DNA from: Rana temporaria
Taxonomy: Eukaryota > Chordata > Amphibia > Anura > Ranidae
Assembly (NCBI RefSeq): GCF_905171775.1
Contig: NC_053490.1
Location: 16,793,752-16,857,751, forward strand
Direction of reading: 5' to 3'
DNA: 64,000 bases
This document shows, in pieces, positions 44,835 through 56,599 of this stretch; within the stretch, counting starts at the first letter, position 1, and every line of letters begins with the position of its first letter. Under the pieces are notes generated by a model. That model saw only the letters and a list, made by a program, of their open reading frames with translations. It did not search any database and had not been told where the DNA came from. The translations under genes and the position numbers were made by a program.

Positions 44835-46192
44835 TAGGGTTGTCCCAATACCAATACTAGTATCGGTACCGATACTGAGCATTTGCGCGAGTACTTGTAA
44901 TCGCGCAAATGCTCCCGATGCCTGACCCGATACTTTTATTTTTTTCCCCCGAGAGCTGGTGGAGAGGGGGTGGAGTGCGCGTGGAGAGGGGGCGGAGAGT
45001 GGAGCAGAGCAGTCCCCGTATGGAGGAGAGGAGAGCTGCTGCCGCTGCCGCCTAGTCCCCTAAGACAAAGCCAAGTCCCCCCCCCCCCCCCCGCCGCTGC
45101 CGACATCTAGTTAATTTGCACTTGGGGAACAAAACAGCTTTCATTTGAATAGCTGTGTGTTCCCCGCCGCGCCTCGTCATGTATAGACACTCCCCCTTGC
45201 CCAGAAACTTTGATAAACAGATCACCCGTCCCAGGATTGGACGGGTGATCTGTCTATCAAAGTGCCCGGGCAAGGGGGAGTGTCTATACATGACGAGGCG
45301 CGGCGGGGAACACACAGCTATTCAAATGAAAGCGGTTATGTTCCCCCAGCGCTGATCAACTAGATGTCGGCAGCGGCGGGGGGGGGCTTGACTTTCTCTT
45401 AGGGGACACAAGGCTGCATCTAGGGACATGGCTGCATCTAGGGACATGGCTGCATCTAGGGACAAGGCTGCATCTAGGGACAAGGCTGCATCTAGGGACA
45501 TGGCTGCATCTAGGGACATGGCTGCATCTAGGGACATGGCTGCATCTAGGGACATGGCTGCATCTAGGGACATGGCTGCATCTAGGGACATGGCTGCATC
45601 TAGGAACATGGCTGCATCTAGGGACATGGCTGCATCTAGGGACATGGCTGCATTAGGGACATGGCTGCATCTAGGGACATGGCTGCATCTAGGGACATGG
45701 CTGCATCTAGGGACATGGCTGCATCTAGGGACATGGCTGCATCTAGGGACATGGCTGCATCAGGGACATGGGTGCATCAGGGACATGGCTGCATCTAGGG
45801 ACATGGCTGCATCTAGGGACATGGCTGCATCTAGGGACATGGCTGCATCAGGGACAAGGCTGAATTTAGGGACAAGGCTGAATTTAGGGACAAGGCTGAA
45901 TTTAGGGACATGGCTGCATCTAGGGACATGGCTGCATCAGGGACAAGGCTGCATCAGGGACATGGCTGCATCAGGGACATGGCTGCATCAGGGACATGGC
46001 TGCATCAGGGACATGGCTGCATTTAGGGACATGGCTGAATTTAGGGACATGGCTGCATCAGGGACATGGCTGCATTTAGGGACACAAGGCTGCATTTAAA
46101 AAAAAGTATCGGTATTCAGTATCGGCGAGTACATGAAAAAAAGTATCAGTACTTGTACTCGGTCCTAAAAAAGTGGTATCAGGACATCCCTA
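44835..46192. mobile_element. hAT-N2 full copy with 18-bp minisatellite
   Basis: The ends are TAGGGTTGTCCC and GGACATCCCTA, with a perfect 8-bp duplication GTCATAAC (44827-44834 and 46193-46200). It has a palindromic core around ATAGACACTCCCCCTTGC, then the array. Confidence 0.92.
45405..46095. repeat. 18-bp minisatellite inside hAT-N2
   Basis: About 37 copies of GGCTGCATCTAGGGACAT, with 15-bp deletion variants (GCATCAGGGACATG). It reads as MAASRD repeats; not a gene. Confidence 0.95.
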
Positions 46193-46302
46193 GTCATAAC
46201 AGATCACATGTGCAGCATCATGGCAGTTGTTGTAATTAAACGGAGGCAAAGATGGCAGCTTCCTTGGCTGAAAATGATAGGCGGGGCTTACTTACACTTT
46301 AA

Positions 46303-46785
46303 CTGGAAGGGAAGACTGAGGGGGAGGAGATTTCACACCAGGGCTGGATGCCGCTGAAATATCTCAAAGAAGAAAGGGTGCATTTTGCCCTTTTTGCCTT
46401 GGTGCCAACAGACCCTGTCCTGGCACCATCACTAGTAAACAGGCTTGTTTAAATCATAATTTTTAAAGAGCATCTGTCATCTCTGACGCGCTGTTGGCTC
46501 GCCGACAGTTCCATTCACTTTAATGGGACTGCTGGTGATGCGGCAGTGACACAACAAGGCGAGGGACGTGGCGGCAGCAGGCGAGTGGATGCCCGCTAAC
46601 GGGCGCTGCCATGATGGATCTGAAATGACAGGTGCTCTTTAAAATGTAAGGACTCTTTCTTGCTGGCAGTTCAAATCTTTAAATATTTGCAAACAAAATG
46701 AAGGTTTCCCATTTAGAATAATAAACTGTCAGGTTAGTAAAACAGCGATATCAGAACTGATTCAATCGTACAGTTTGTAGTGTAC
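46303..46785. other. arfip2 intron, no element recognised
   Basis: Ordinary intron sequence. Confidence 0.4.
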
Positions 46786-46800
46786 ATAGATTTGCAAAAC

Positions 46801-46945
46801 AAGGCAGAAAAAGAAGCATTCTTCTGGACAGCCGCACTCCAAATAATGATTGCCTTTATTGTAAAATCCAAGACAGCAAGTTACAGCACACTGGACAGCT
46901 GACGCGTTTCACACTATACTTACTGTTTAATCATAGATAGATGGG
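46801..46945 (-). mobile_element. short hammerhead-like retroposon with 15-bp duplication
   Basis: It is flanked by ATAGATTTGCAAAAC (46786-46800 and 46946-46960). On the minus strand it starts with ATGATTA...GTGAAACGCGTC, a decayed hammerhead-like core, then has AATAAAGG and ends after GGAGTGCGGCTGTCC. Confidence 0.65.
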
Positions 46946-46977
46946 ATAGATTTGCAAAACCACGGGATAAAGGAACT

Positions 46978-47650
46978 AAGGCCCAGATTCACAAAGGAGA
47001 TACGCCGTCGTATCTCTGTTTCTATCTATGCGACGGATTCATAGAATCAGTTACGCATAGATATCCATAAGATCCGACAGGTGTAATTGTTTTATACTGT
47101 CGGATCTTAGGATGCAGTACCGCGGCCGCCGCTGGGGGGAGTTCGCCTCGTAAACCAGCGTCGGGTATGCAAATTAGGAGTTACGACGATTCCCGACGGA
47201 TTTTCGCGTTCGCTACGTCGCCGCTAGTCTAGTTTCCCGTCGCAAAGTTAGTCGGTTTTTTTGGTGCCTTAACTTTACGCAGCAATCGTATTGCTGTATA
47301 AAGTATGGTCGTCGTTCCCGCTTCGAAATTTAAAAAATAACGTCGTTTGCGTAAGCCGTCCGGGAATACGGAATTGCGATACGCGCGTCGCCGTTTGAAA
47401 AAATGACGTCGCGGCGCGCAAAGCACGACGGGAATTACGGAACGGAGCATGCGCAGTAGGTCCGGCGCGGGAGCGCGCCTAATTTAAATGGCACATGCCC
47501 ATTTGAATAGGCCCGCCTTGCGCCGGAGGCCGCCAGCGTAGGTTTTCATCGCAAGTCCTTGGTGAATCAGGCACTTGCGATGAAAACTTGCGGCGGTGTA
47601 ACGTATCTACGATACGTTACACCGCCGCGATTCTACGTGAATCTGGCCCT
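46978..47650. mobile_element. Harbinger-type palindromic MITE
   Basis: The ends are GGCCCAGATTCAC and GTGAATCTGGCCC, with TACGCCG-rich arms. The 3-bp flanks TAA/TTT no longer match. Confidence 0.75.
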
Positions 47651-47733
47651 TTATTTCATCTCATGGTTACGGTGACATTGTGTGAATGCGTCAATCCAGT
47701 GCATGTTATCTCAGCTTGCAGAGCTTGGATTCA

Positions 47734-49418
47734 TTAACTACTTGCCGACCCGCCGCCGTAGTCCGACGGCGGCAGGTCGGCACCCCTGCGCGAGAGCCCG
47801 TACCATAGCGTCGGCTCTCTAAGCGGTCACTAGGGGCGCGCGCGCGCCCCCGCTCGTCCCTGACTCCCGTGCAGGCGCGATCGCCGCCGGGCACCCGCGA
47901 TTGCTCGTTACAGAGCGGGGACCGGGAGCTGTGTGTGTAAACACCCAGCTCCCAGTCCTGTCAGGGGAGAAATGTCAGGGTTCAACAATGTATGAACAGC
48001 GATCAGTCATTTCCCCTAGTGAGGCCCCCCCCCCTACAGTTAGAACACACCCAGGGAACATAATTAACCCCTTCCCCGCCCCCTAGTGTTAACCCCTTCA
48101 CTGCCAGTGGCATTTTTATAGTAATCCAATGCATTTTTATAGCACTGATCGCGATAAATATGCCAATGGTCCCAAAAATGTGTCAAAAGTGTCCGCCATA
48201 ATGTCGCAGTACCGGAAAAAAAAAAACGATGGTCGCCGCCATTACTAGTAAAAAAAAAATATTAATAAAAATGCCATAAAACTACCCCCTATTTTGTAAA
48301 CGCTATGGGCCAGATTCACATATAATTGCGGCGGCGTAACGTATGTCATTTACACTACGCCGCCACAACTTACTTGAGCAAGTGGCGTATTCTCCAAGCA
48401 CTTGCTCCGTAATTTGCGGCGGCGTAGTGTAAATGGCCCGGCGTATGGCCGCGTAATTCAAAGGGGGCGGCTTGTATTTAAATTTAGCGCGCCCCCACGC
48501 CGATCGAACTGCGCATGCGCCGGCCGTTAAAATAGCCCAGTGCGCATGCTCCAGCTCATGACGGAAAACGTCAATGAAGCCGACGTGAGCGTCATTGACG
48601 TAAAGTCCTATTCGCGAACGACTTAGTAAAACGACGTAAACGACGGAAAAAGACGATGCTGACCCGACGCCATACTTAACATGGCATACGGCGGACTGAT
48701 GTAAGGTTACCCCTCATATAGCAGGGGTAACCTTACGCTTACGGAAACAACGTAAACGACGACGAGGCGGCGCAAAAACATTCGGGAATCGGCGTATCAG
48801 GCTCATTTGCATAGACAAATGAGAAATCGTCGTAAACGCCATCTAGCGGCCAGCGTGGAATTACATCTAAGATCCGACGGTGTAAGTGACTTACACCTGT
48901 CGGATCTACGCCGTATCTATGCGAAAATGATTCTAGGAATCAGACGCAGAGATACCCAGGGCCAAAAACAGAGATACGACGGTGTATCTGGAGATACACC
49001 GTTGTATCGCTTTTGAGAATCTGGCCCTATAACTTTTGCGCAAACCAATCAATAAACGTTTATTGCGTTTTACGAAAAATATGTAGAAGAATACGTATCG
49101 GCCTAACTTGAGGAAAAAAACATTTTTTTTTATATATTTTTGGGGGAGATTTATTATGGTAAAAAGTAAAAAATATTCATTTTTTTTTTCAGAATTGTCG
49201 CTCTATTTTTGTTTATAGCGCAAAAAAGGAAAAACCGCACAGGTGATCAAATACCACCAAAAGAAAGCTCTATTTGTGGGGGGAAAAAAAGGACGCCAAT
49301 TTTGTTTGGGAGCCACGTCGCACGACCGCGCAATTGTCAGTTAAAGCGACGCAGCGCCGAATCGCAAAAAGTGCTGTGGTCTTTGACCAGCAATATGGTC
49401 CGGGGGTTAAGTGGTTAA
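47734..49418 (+). mobile_element. TTAA (piggyBac-like) repeat, full copy with nested Harbinger-type MITE
   Basis: TTAA at both ends. It starts TTAACTACTTGCCGACC and ends GGGGGTTAAGTGGTTAA. It is interrupted at 48307-49027. Confidence 0.85.
48307..49027. mobile_element. Harbinger-type MITE with TAT duplication
   Basis: The ends are GGGCCAGATTCAC and GAATCTGGCCC, flanked by TAT (48304-48306 and 49028-49030). The host copy elsewhere reads AAACGCTATAACTTTTGCG, the exact empty site. Confidence 0.9.
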
Positions 49419-49706
49419 ATGAGTTTACCAAAAAAAGTAAATATTGCAGAATATACAGCCTCATGCTACACAACTAAGCTCCATTTCATGCTGAATAGAC
49501 CAAATTAATAATGTATCTTAAATAGAAAACTATTTTTAGATAGATTTTTACTCCAAAAACATTTTATTAAAATAAATGTGATAAAAAAAAAAAAAAATCT
49601 GATTTAAATCCCAATTTTTTTTTATAAAATTGTGGATTTATATTCACCCTGCCTGGCACTGTCACACAGGTATCATGTAATGACTGGTCATTTCACCCTA
49701 TAATCA

Positions 49707-50441
49707 GTGGGGTGGATTCAGTAAGCAATTGCGTCTGCGTATCCATAGTTACGCAGCGCAATTGCTTAGTTGCGCCGGCGTAACGACTTTTCTGTATTCA
49801 GAAAGCTCGATACGCCGACTGCAGCCTAAGATATGACTGCCATAAGGCTCTTATACCGTCATATCGTAGGCTGCATTCTTACGATGGCCGCTAGGTGGCG
49901 TTCCCGTAGTGGTCAGCGTAGAGTATGCAAATTGCATACTCACGCCGATTGACAACCGTACGCGCGCCCTGCGTACGCATTTTACGTCGTTTGCGTTCGT
50001 CGGTTTCTGTGTAAGGCTGCTCATGCTATTAGCAGGGGCAGTCAATGCTAAGTATACCCGTCGTTCCCGCGTCGCAATTTTTAAAAATTACGTTGTTTGC
50101 GTAAGTGAATCGTGAATGGCGCTGGACGCCATTTACGTTCACGTTGAAGCAAATGACGTCCTTGCGACGTCATTTACCGCAATGCACGTCGGGAAAGTTT
50201 CCCGACGGAGCATGCGCACTACGTTCGGCGCGGGAACGCGCCTAATTTAAATGATCCACGCCCCCTACGGGATCATTTAAATTCCGCGCGCTTACGCCGG
50301 CCATTTTTACGGAGCGCCCGCGCAAATTACGGAGCTACTGCTTCGTGAATGAAGCGTAGCGCACGTAATTTACGGAGGCGTAGCGTAAAAACGGTACGCT
50401 GCGCCTCCGTAAGAGGACGCAAATCTACCTGAATCTAGGCC
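49707..50441. mobile_element. Harbinger-type palindromic MITE
   Basis: The ends GGGGTGGATTCAG and CTGAATCTAGGC lie beside CAGT on both sides. The arms share CGCATGCTCC/GAGCATGCGC motifs with the other copies. Confidence 0.65.
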
Positions 50442-52112
50442 AGTGATAATATATGTAAGGAAGAGAGGAATGCCTCATTTACACATACCTTAATTATCAC
50501 CTGCCTTGAACCTCTCCGCTGACTGTAAAGTGTGCCGCTATACAGAGCAAGTGATGTGTATCTATGGTCATAATGAACTACAAAAGGTGCTGTGAAGCGG
50601 AGCAGAGTCAGTACAGGAATCACTGCTTGCATGCAGGAAGGTACCATGGGATATGTAGTCCTCAGAAATAAAAAGTAAACCAAAGGAATGAGCAGAGGAG
50701 AAGCTTCAAAGCATGAAGGGATTTAAGTGTAAGTCCTGAGCTACCAGCCAGACCTCAAGGGTTACTCGCCACCAGTTTCCCCACTCAACCCCTACCCTGC
50801 CCCTAGCTCCACCCCTAAACACGCCCTCATAAATTATCTCATAAAATGACACTTAATATTTATTTTTGTAACTTAAAGGAACACTAAAGGCATTTTTTTT
50901 AAATAACAAACATGTTATACTTACTTCCATTGTGCAGCTCGTTTTGCACAGAGTGGCCCCGATCCGTGTCTTCTGGGGTCCCTCGGCGGCTGTCTCGGCT
51001 CCTCCTTGCAAAAGCTTTCCACCTTCATGCAAGCTCGCATAGTGGAAAGCTTTTGCGGGCGCACTCCTGTGATACAGCGGCGGCGGGCATAGCCACCGAC
51101 TGTATCACTCGGCCCCGCCCCCGGCGCGCCGCGTCATCGGATGTACGCCAAGGTGTGAATGCAGCCTGAGGCAGCTAAGAGACCCGGCCAGGTTTTGCGA
51201 TTCGGCACTGCGTCGCTTTAACTGACAATTGCGCGGTCGTGCGATGTGGCTCCCAAACAAAATTGGCGTCCTTTTTTTCCCACAAATAGAGCTTTCTTGG
51301 CTGTGGCTGTGCACTGACAACGTCATGCAATCTGATGGAGCGCGAGAGGTCCTGCAAAGGCGAATGGGAGAAACTGCCCAGAAATAGGTGTGCCAATCTT
51401 GTAGCATCATACTCAGAAAGACCCAAGGCTAAATTTGCTTCACCAAATGTATATGTTATTTTATATATATATATTTTTTTTTTTCAATAAATTTGCAAAG
51501 ATTTCAAACAAACTTCTTTCACGTTGTCATTATGGGATATTGTTTGTAGAATTTTACCTTAAATAATTTAATTAATTTTGGAATAGGGCTATAACATCAC
51601 AAAATGTGGAAAAAGTGAAGCACTGAGAATTCTTTCCGGATGCACTGTATACAAGTGATCATATTCCCTCTGTTCTCAGCTGCATAAGAGCTGGGGGGAG
51701 GAGAAGCAGCAGCACACTGAGCTTCCCAGTGAATGGCTGTGCAGTGGGGGTGTGTTAGGACAAGTCTGATCATTGAAGGAGAGCAGGCTGAGTTCCCAGT
51801 ATAGCTAGAGAACCGACTACGCTGTGCTCTCCTGCTTAGCGTGGTCAGTTTTTAATAGAAAGGCAGAGGGACTGGCAGGAACACCGGGGATTTCACACAA
51901 AGGAAACAATACAAAGAGAACAGGATACTTTCTAATACAAGTACATGGTACAGCAGGCACATATCAGGAATATGAAGTGTCGGGGTAACAAAACGCGTTA
52001 AGGGCGGGCAGTGTGTAGAAAAGGAGAAGAATGTGTCAGAGGTGGCACTTTATGTAACAGTTGTGTCCATTACTCAGAACCTTCTCAATGCTTTACATAA
52101 CCAAATCCTAAC
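50442..52112. other. arfip2 intron, mostly unassigned
   Basis: It contains TTAAAGGAACACTAAAGGCA at about 50874, a likely TTAA MITE end, and at 51188-51300 a reverse fragment of the TTAA family (AATTGCGCGGTCGTGCGA). An A/T-rich microsatellite is at about 51460. The rest is ordinary. Confidence 0.5.
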
Positions 52113-52334
52113 CTGCAACTCTGGTGACTTCTGACTGAGGTCGGAGAAGGCGTCTCCCAGCGCTCGCTGCGTCTGAACCAGGCTGTAGAAATGAGAGGTC
52201 AGGGCTCTGGCCAGCAGCAAGACTCCTTCGTATTTCCTTTTCGTGTCCCTTAAGAGTTCAATCTGAGTCTCCAGCTCCAAATCCACTGTGCGAGAGCCAC
52301 GGCCAAACCTCTCCGAGATCAACTGCTTTGTGCA
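52113..52334 (-). CDS. arfip2: arfaptin-2, internal coding exon (BAR domain start)
   Basis: This exon has exactly 74 codons, phase 0 at both ends, with acceptor CTCTGGCAG and donor CAG|GTTAGG. It encodes CTKQLISERFGRGSRTVD at the start and DAFSDLSQKSPELQ at the end. These are the first helix of the arfaptin BAR (AH) domain, the crescent dimer that senses curved membranes and binds GTP-loaded ARL1/ARF1 and RAC1. SERFGRG and LSQKSPELQ are closer to what I recall of ARFIP2 than of ARFIP1. A (CT)n-rich tract, read on the coding strand, begins about 50 bases upstream of the acceptor. Confidence 0.95.
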
Positions 52335-52386
52335 CTGCCAGAGAGAAAGGTTATCAGAGTCAGAGAAGACAGCAATGGGTGGCAGA

Positions 52387-52387
<1 letters not shown>

Positions 52388-52423
<36 letters not shown>

Positions 52424-53130
52424 GACAACGAGGGTGGACAACAACTGACTAACACAGAAGGGGCAATGATGTTTAACAGAAGGAGATTATAACGAACGAC
52501 AGTGCGAGGAGACAAGAGAGAGGCGGGAGACAAGAGAGAGATGAGGCAGAGAGAAGAGGAAAGAGAGAGGGGGGAGAGAGAGGGGGCAAGAGAGAAGGGG
52601 CGAGATGGGGCGAGAGAGAGAGAGGGGCAAGAGAGAAGGGGCGAGAGAGAGGGGGCAAGAGAGAAGGGGCGAGAGGGGGCGAGAGAGAGAGGCGAGAGAA
52701 AGAGAGGGGGCAAGAGAGAGAGAGAGAGGGGGCAAGAGAGAGAGAAGGGGCAAGAGAGAGAGAGAAGGGGCAAGAGAGAGAGAGAAGGGGCAAGAGAGAG
52801 AGAGGGGGCGAGTGAGATAGAGGGGGCGAGAGAGAGAGGGCGAGAGGGGGCGAGAGAGAGAGAGAGAGGCGAGAGAGAGGGGCAAGAGAGAGAGAGGGGG
52901 CAAGAGAGAGAGAGAGAGAGGGGGGGGCGAGAGAGAGAGGGCGAGAGAGAGAGAGGGGGGGCGAGAGAGAGAGGGGCAAGAGAGAGAGGGCGGCGAGAGA
53001 GAGAGAGGGGGGGGGCGAGAGAGAAAGAGAGAGAGGGGGGCGAGAGAGAGAGAGAGGGGGGACGAGAGAGAGGGGGGCGAGAGAGAGAGAGAGAGAGAGG
53101 GGGGGCGAGAGAGAGAGGAAACAGTAACGG
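52388..53130. repeat. GA-rich microsatellite in arfip2 intron
   Basis: GAGAGAGAGGGGGC-type units over 740 bp. On the coding (minus) strand this is a (CT)n/C-rich tract starting about 50 bases before the 52334 acceptor. Confidence 0.95.
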
Positions 53131-53189
53131 CTGACATACAGAGATGGGAGATGGAGGAAAGACACCATTGTAGACAGACAGCCTGGAAG

Positions 53190-55450
53190 GGTGATGAATG
53201 TTTGGGGGGGGGGGTGATGAATGTTTGGGGGGGGGGTGATGAATGTTTGGGGGGTGGTGATGAATGTTTGGGGGGGGGGGTGATGAATGTTTGGGGGGGT
53301 GATGAATGTTTGGGGGGGGGGGTGATGAATGTTTGGGGGGTGGTGATGAATGTTTGGGGGGGTGGTGATGAATGTTTGGGGGGTGGTGATGAATGTTTGG
53401 GGGGTGGTGATGAATGTTTGGGGGGTGGTGATGAATGTTTGGGGGGGGGGTGATGAATGTTTGGGGGGGTGATGAATGTTTGGGGGGTGGTGATGAATGT
53501 TTGGGGGGGTGGTGATGAATGTTTGGGGGGTGGTGATGAATGTTTGGGGGGTGGTGATGAATGTTTGGATGAATGTTTGGGGGGGGGGGGGGGGGTGATG
53601 AATGTTTGGGGGGGTGATGAATGTTTGGGGGGTGGTGATGAATGTTTGGGGGGGTGGTGATGAATGTTTGGGGGGTGGTGATGAATGTTTGGGGGGTGGT
53701 GATGAATGTTTGGGGGGGTGATGAATGTTTGGGGGGGTGGTGATGAATGTTTGGGGGGGTGGTGATGAATGTTTGGGGGGTGGTGATGAATGTTTGGGGG
53801 GGTGGTGATGAATGTTTGGGGGGGTGGTGATGAATGTTTGGGGGGGTGGTGATGAATGTTTGGGGGGTGGTGATGAATGTTTGGGGGGGGGGTGATGAAT
53901 GTTTGGGGGGGTGGTGATGAATGTTTGGGGGGGGGTGATGAATGTTTGGGGGGTGGTGATGAATGTTTGGGGGGGTGGTGATGAATGTTTTGGGGGGGTG
54001 GTGATGTATGTTTGGGGGGTGGTAATGAATGTTTGGGGGGTGGTGATGAATGTTTGGATGGGGGGGGGATAATGTGTGTGATGGGGGGGGGGGATAATGT
54101 GTGTGATGGGGGGGGGATAATGTGTGTGATGGGGGGGGGATAATGTGTGTGATGGGGGGGATAATGTGTGTGATGGGGGGGGGGATAATGTGTGTGATGG
54201 GGGGGGGATAATGTGTGTGATGGGGGGGGGATAATGTGGGTGATGGGGGGGGGATAATGTGTGTGATGGGGGGGGGATAATGTGTGTGATGGGGGGGGGA
54301 TAATGTGTGTGATGGGGGGGGGATAATGTGTGTGATGGGGGGGGGATAATGTGTGTGATGGGGGGGGATAATGTGTGTGATGGGGGGGGGATAATGTGGG
54401 TGATGGGGGGGGGGATAATGTGTGTGATGGGGGGGGGGATAATGTGTGTGATGGGGGGGGGATAATGTGTGTGATGGGGGGGGGATAATGTGTGTGATGG
54501 GGGGGGGATAATGTGTGTGATGGGGGGGGGATAATGTGTGTGATGGGGGGTGGTGATGAATGTTTGGGGGGGGGGGGGGTGATGAATATTTGGGGGGTGG
54601 TAATGAATGTTTGGGGGGTGGTGATGAATGTTTGGGGGGGGGGGGGATGAATATTTGGGGGGGTGGTGATGAATGTTTGGGGGGTGGTGATGAATGTTTG
54701 GGGGGTGGTGATGAATGTTTGGGGGGTGGTGATGAATGTTTGGGGGGTGGTAATGAATGTTTGGGGGGTGGTGATGAATGTTTGGAGGGTGGTGATGAAT
54801 GTTTGGATGAATGTTTGGGGGGTGGTAATGAATGTTTGGGGGGGTGGTGATGAATGTTTGGGGGGGGGGTGATGAATATTTGGGGGGTGGTGATGAATGT
54901 TTGGGGGTGGTGATGAATGTTTGGGGGGGTGGTGATGAATGTTTGGGGGGTGGTGATGAATGTTTGGGGGGTGGTGATGAATGTTTGGGGGATGGTGATG
55001 AATGTTTGGATGAATGTTTGGGGGGTGGTGATGAATGTTTGGGGGGTGGTGATGAATGTTTGGGGGGGGGTGATGAATGTTTGGGGGGGGGGTGATGAAT
55101 GTTTGGGGGGGGTGATGAATGTTTGGGGGGGGGTGATGAATGTTTGGGGGGTGGTGATGATTGTTTGGGGGGTGGTGATGAATGTTTGGGGGGTGGTGAT
55201 GAATATTTGGGGGGTGGTGATGAATGTTTGGGGGGGGGGTGATGAATGTTTGGGGGGGTGATGAATGTTTGGGGGGGGGTGATGAATGTTTGGGGGGGGT
55301 GATGAATCTTTGGAGGGGGGTGATGAATGTTTGGGGGGTGGTGATGAATGTTTGGGGGGTGGTGATGAATGTTTGGGGGGGGGTGATGAATGTTTGGGGG
55401 GGGGGTGATGAATGTTTGGGGGGGGGGTGATGAATGTTTGGGGGGTGGTA
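53190..55450. repeat. 21-bp G-rich minisatellite in arfip2 intron
   Basis: The unit is six or more G followed by TGGTGATGAATGTTT. At 54055-54550 a distinct block of about 22-bp units (G-run plus ATAATGTGTGTGAT) replaces it. The reverse frames stay open for about 1000 codons in all three phases only because units lack stops. Confidence 0.97.
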
Positions 55451-55538
55451 AGAAAGCCAAGCCACAAACATTCACAGCAAGATCTACTCAGAGCACCAGA
55501 AGCTGAACAGACAGACAGACAGAAGTTATGGTTCTTAC

Positions 55539-55651
55539 TTTGTAAGTATTGATGCCCCATTTCTTCATCAAGTCAAATTTCTCCACGGCGACTCCTCGAG
55601 AGAGCTCTTCAGAGGTGAGAGACGCGTGTGAAGATTGCTGAGACATGGAGC
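55539..55651 (-). CDS. arfip2: arfaptin-2, internal coding exon (amphipathic helix)
   Basis: This exon holds 37 full codons preceded by two bases of a split codon. It runs from an acceptor ending CTCCAG to a donor AAA|GTAAGA. The translated end, EKFDLMKKWGINTYK, matches the conserved segment just before the arfaptin BAR domain. In arfaptins this amphipathic helix with its tryptophan inserts into PI4P-rich trans-Golgi membranes (family knowledge). The first part, rich in Ser and starting SMSQQSSHASLTSEE, is the poorly conserved linker. The exon ends in phase 0 and joins 52113-52334. By comparison with the 341-residue human protein it begins near residue 69, so about 70 N-terminal residues must come from upstream exons that I did not find in 55.7-64 kb. 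Confidence 0.9.
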
Positions 55652-56055
55652 CTGGAGTTAGAAAAGTCGGCGTCATACAGTGAAAATACAGGGTAAAGCC
55701 CCATGTTCCAGGCAGCAGAGGGTAGGTGGTCATACCACGATGGTAGGTGGTCATACCACGATGTGATGAAGGTGTGGACCTAGAAAAGCTTCTGGGATTT
55801 AATTACCGGTACATTGTACAAAGTCCAAATCCACAGGAAGGCCTGAGAAGCAGCGCCAATGTCTACTCACCCATAGATCTGCACCACATTGCCAATTTGC
55901 TGTCTATACACCATCTTACTTTTTTTTCCATCTTATTTCTTTAACTATAAAAAAAGTTAGAGAGCAACTGCAACACATGGAATGATAAAGTGATCCAAAT
56001 GAAACTTGCAGTGCCGCTCTAAGCAGAGACCGAGAAACTTGTAATCAATTCCTAA
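55652..56055. other. upstream intron of arfip2, no exon found
   Basis: A 21-bp direct repeat (GGTAGGTGGTCATACCACGA) lies at 55721-55761. Otherwise unassigned. Confidence 0.4.
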
Positions 56056-56492
56056 TGCCGCGTACACACCGTCACTTTATGTGATGAAAAAAAATGACGT
56101 TTTTAAAAACGTCACTTTAATTGACCGTGTGTGGGGGAAAACGTTGTTTTATGTCTTCTAAAAAACGACCAAAAAAAATTGAAGCATGCTTCAATTTTAT
56201 GTGTCGTTTTTCAAAACGTCAACTTTTACTTCACAGAAATTGACCGTGTGTAGCAAAAACGTCGTTTAAAACTAAGTTTTTTCACCCGCGCATGCCCGGA
56301 AGCTACTTATGAAGTGAGCTTCAATGGAAAAACGTGGTGGAACGTAACCTCGCTTTGCTAGAACATTGTGAGAAAAACGATGGTGTGTAGGCAACTTCGT
56401 CTTTGAAAATTGAAGTTTCAAAAACGTCATTTTTTACTTCACAGAAAATGTCGTTTTTTTTCATCACATAAAGTGATGGTGTGTACGCGTCA
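56056..56492. mobile_element. palindromic MITE (GTACACACCGTCAC ends)
   Basis: It starts CGCGTACACACCGTCAC and ends AGTGATGGTGTGTACGCG, with CGTTTTT-rich arms. No duplication identified. Confidence 0.7.
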
Positions 56493-56599
56493 TAAGATCT
56501 AGGACAGCGTTACTCAACAAAGGTCTATTATCTGCAACAGGACAAGTTTTTAGGATTCTCAACATTTTTTACAAATAAATATCTATAAAGTGTGGGGGG

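Larger units (their letters stand above)
44712..46302. mobile_element. TTAA MITE split by hAT-N2
   Basis: It starts TTAAAGCGGAAGTAAACCC and ends GGCTTACTTACACTTTAA, with TTAA at both sides. The hAT-N2 element is inserted inside. Confidence 0.7.

Noticed and set aside
45428..46099. 223-codon frame with MAASRD repeats
   Set aside because: An 18-bp minisatellite with a period divisible by three keeps the frame open.
52360..55560. Three overlapping reverse-strand frames of about 1000 codons each
   Set aside because: They are stop-free translations of the 21-22-bp and GA arrays in all phases (NIHHPP, HTHYPPPI, SLSLAPP repeats) and overlap true arfip2 splice sites; not genes.
55860..55935. Possible upstream arfip2 exon ending ATGG|GTGAGT on the minus strand
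   Set aside because: The donor is good, but the upstream translation (MWCRSMG) does not resemble arfaptin and the acceptor is weak.
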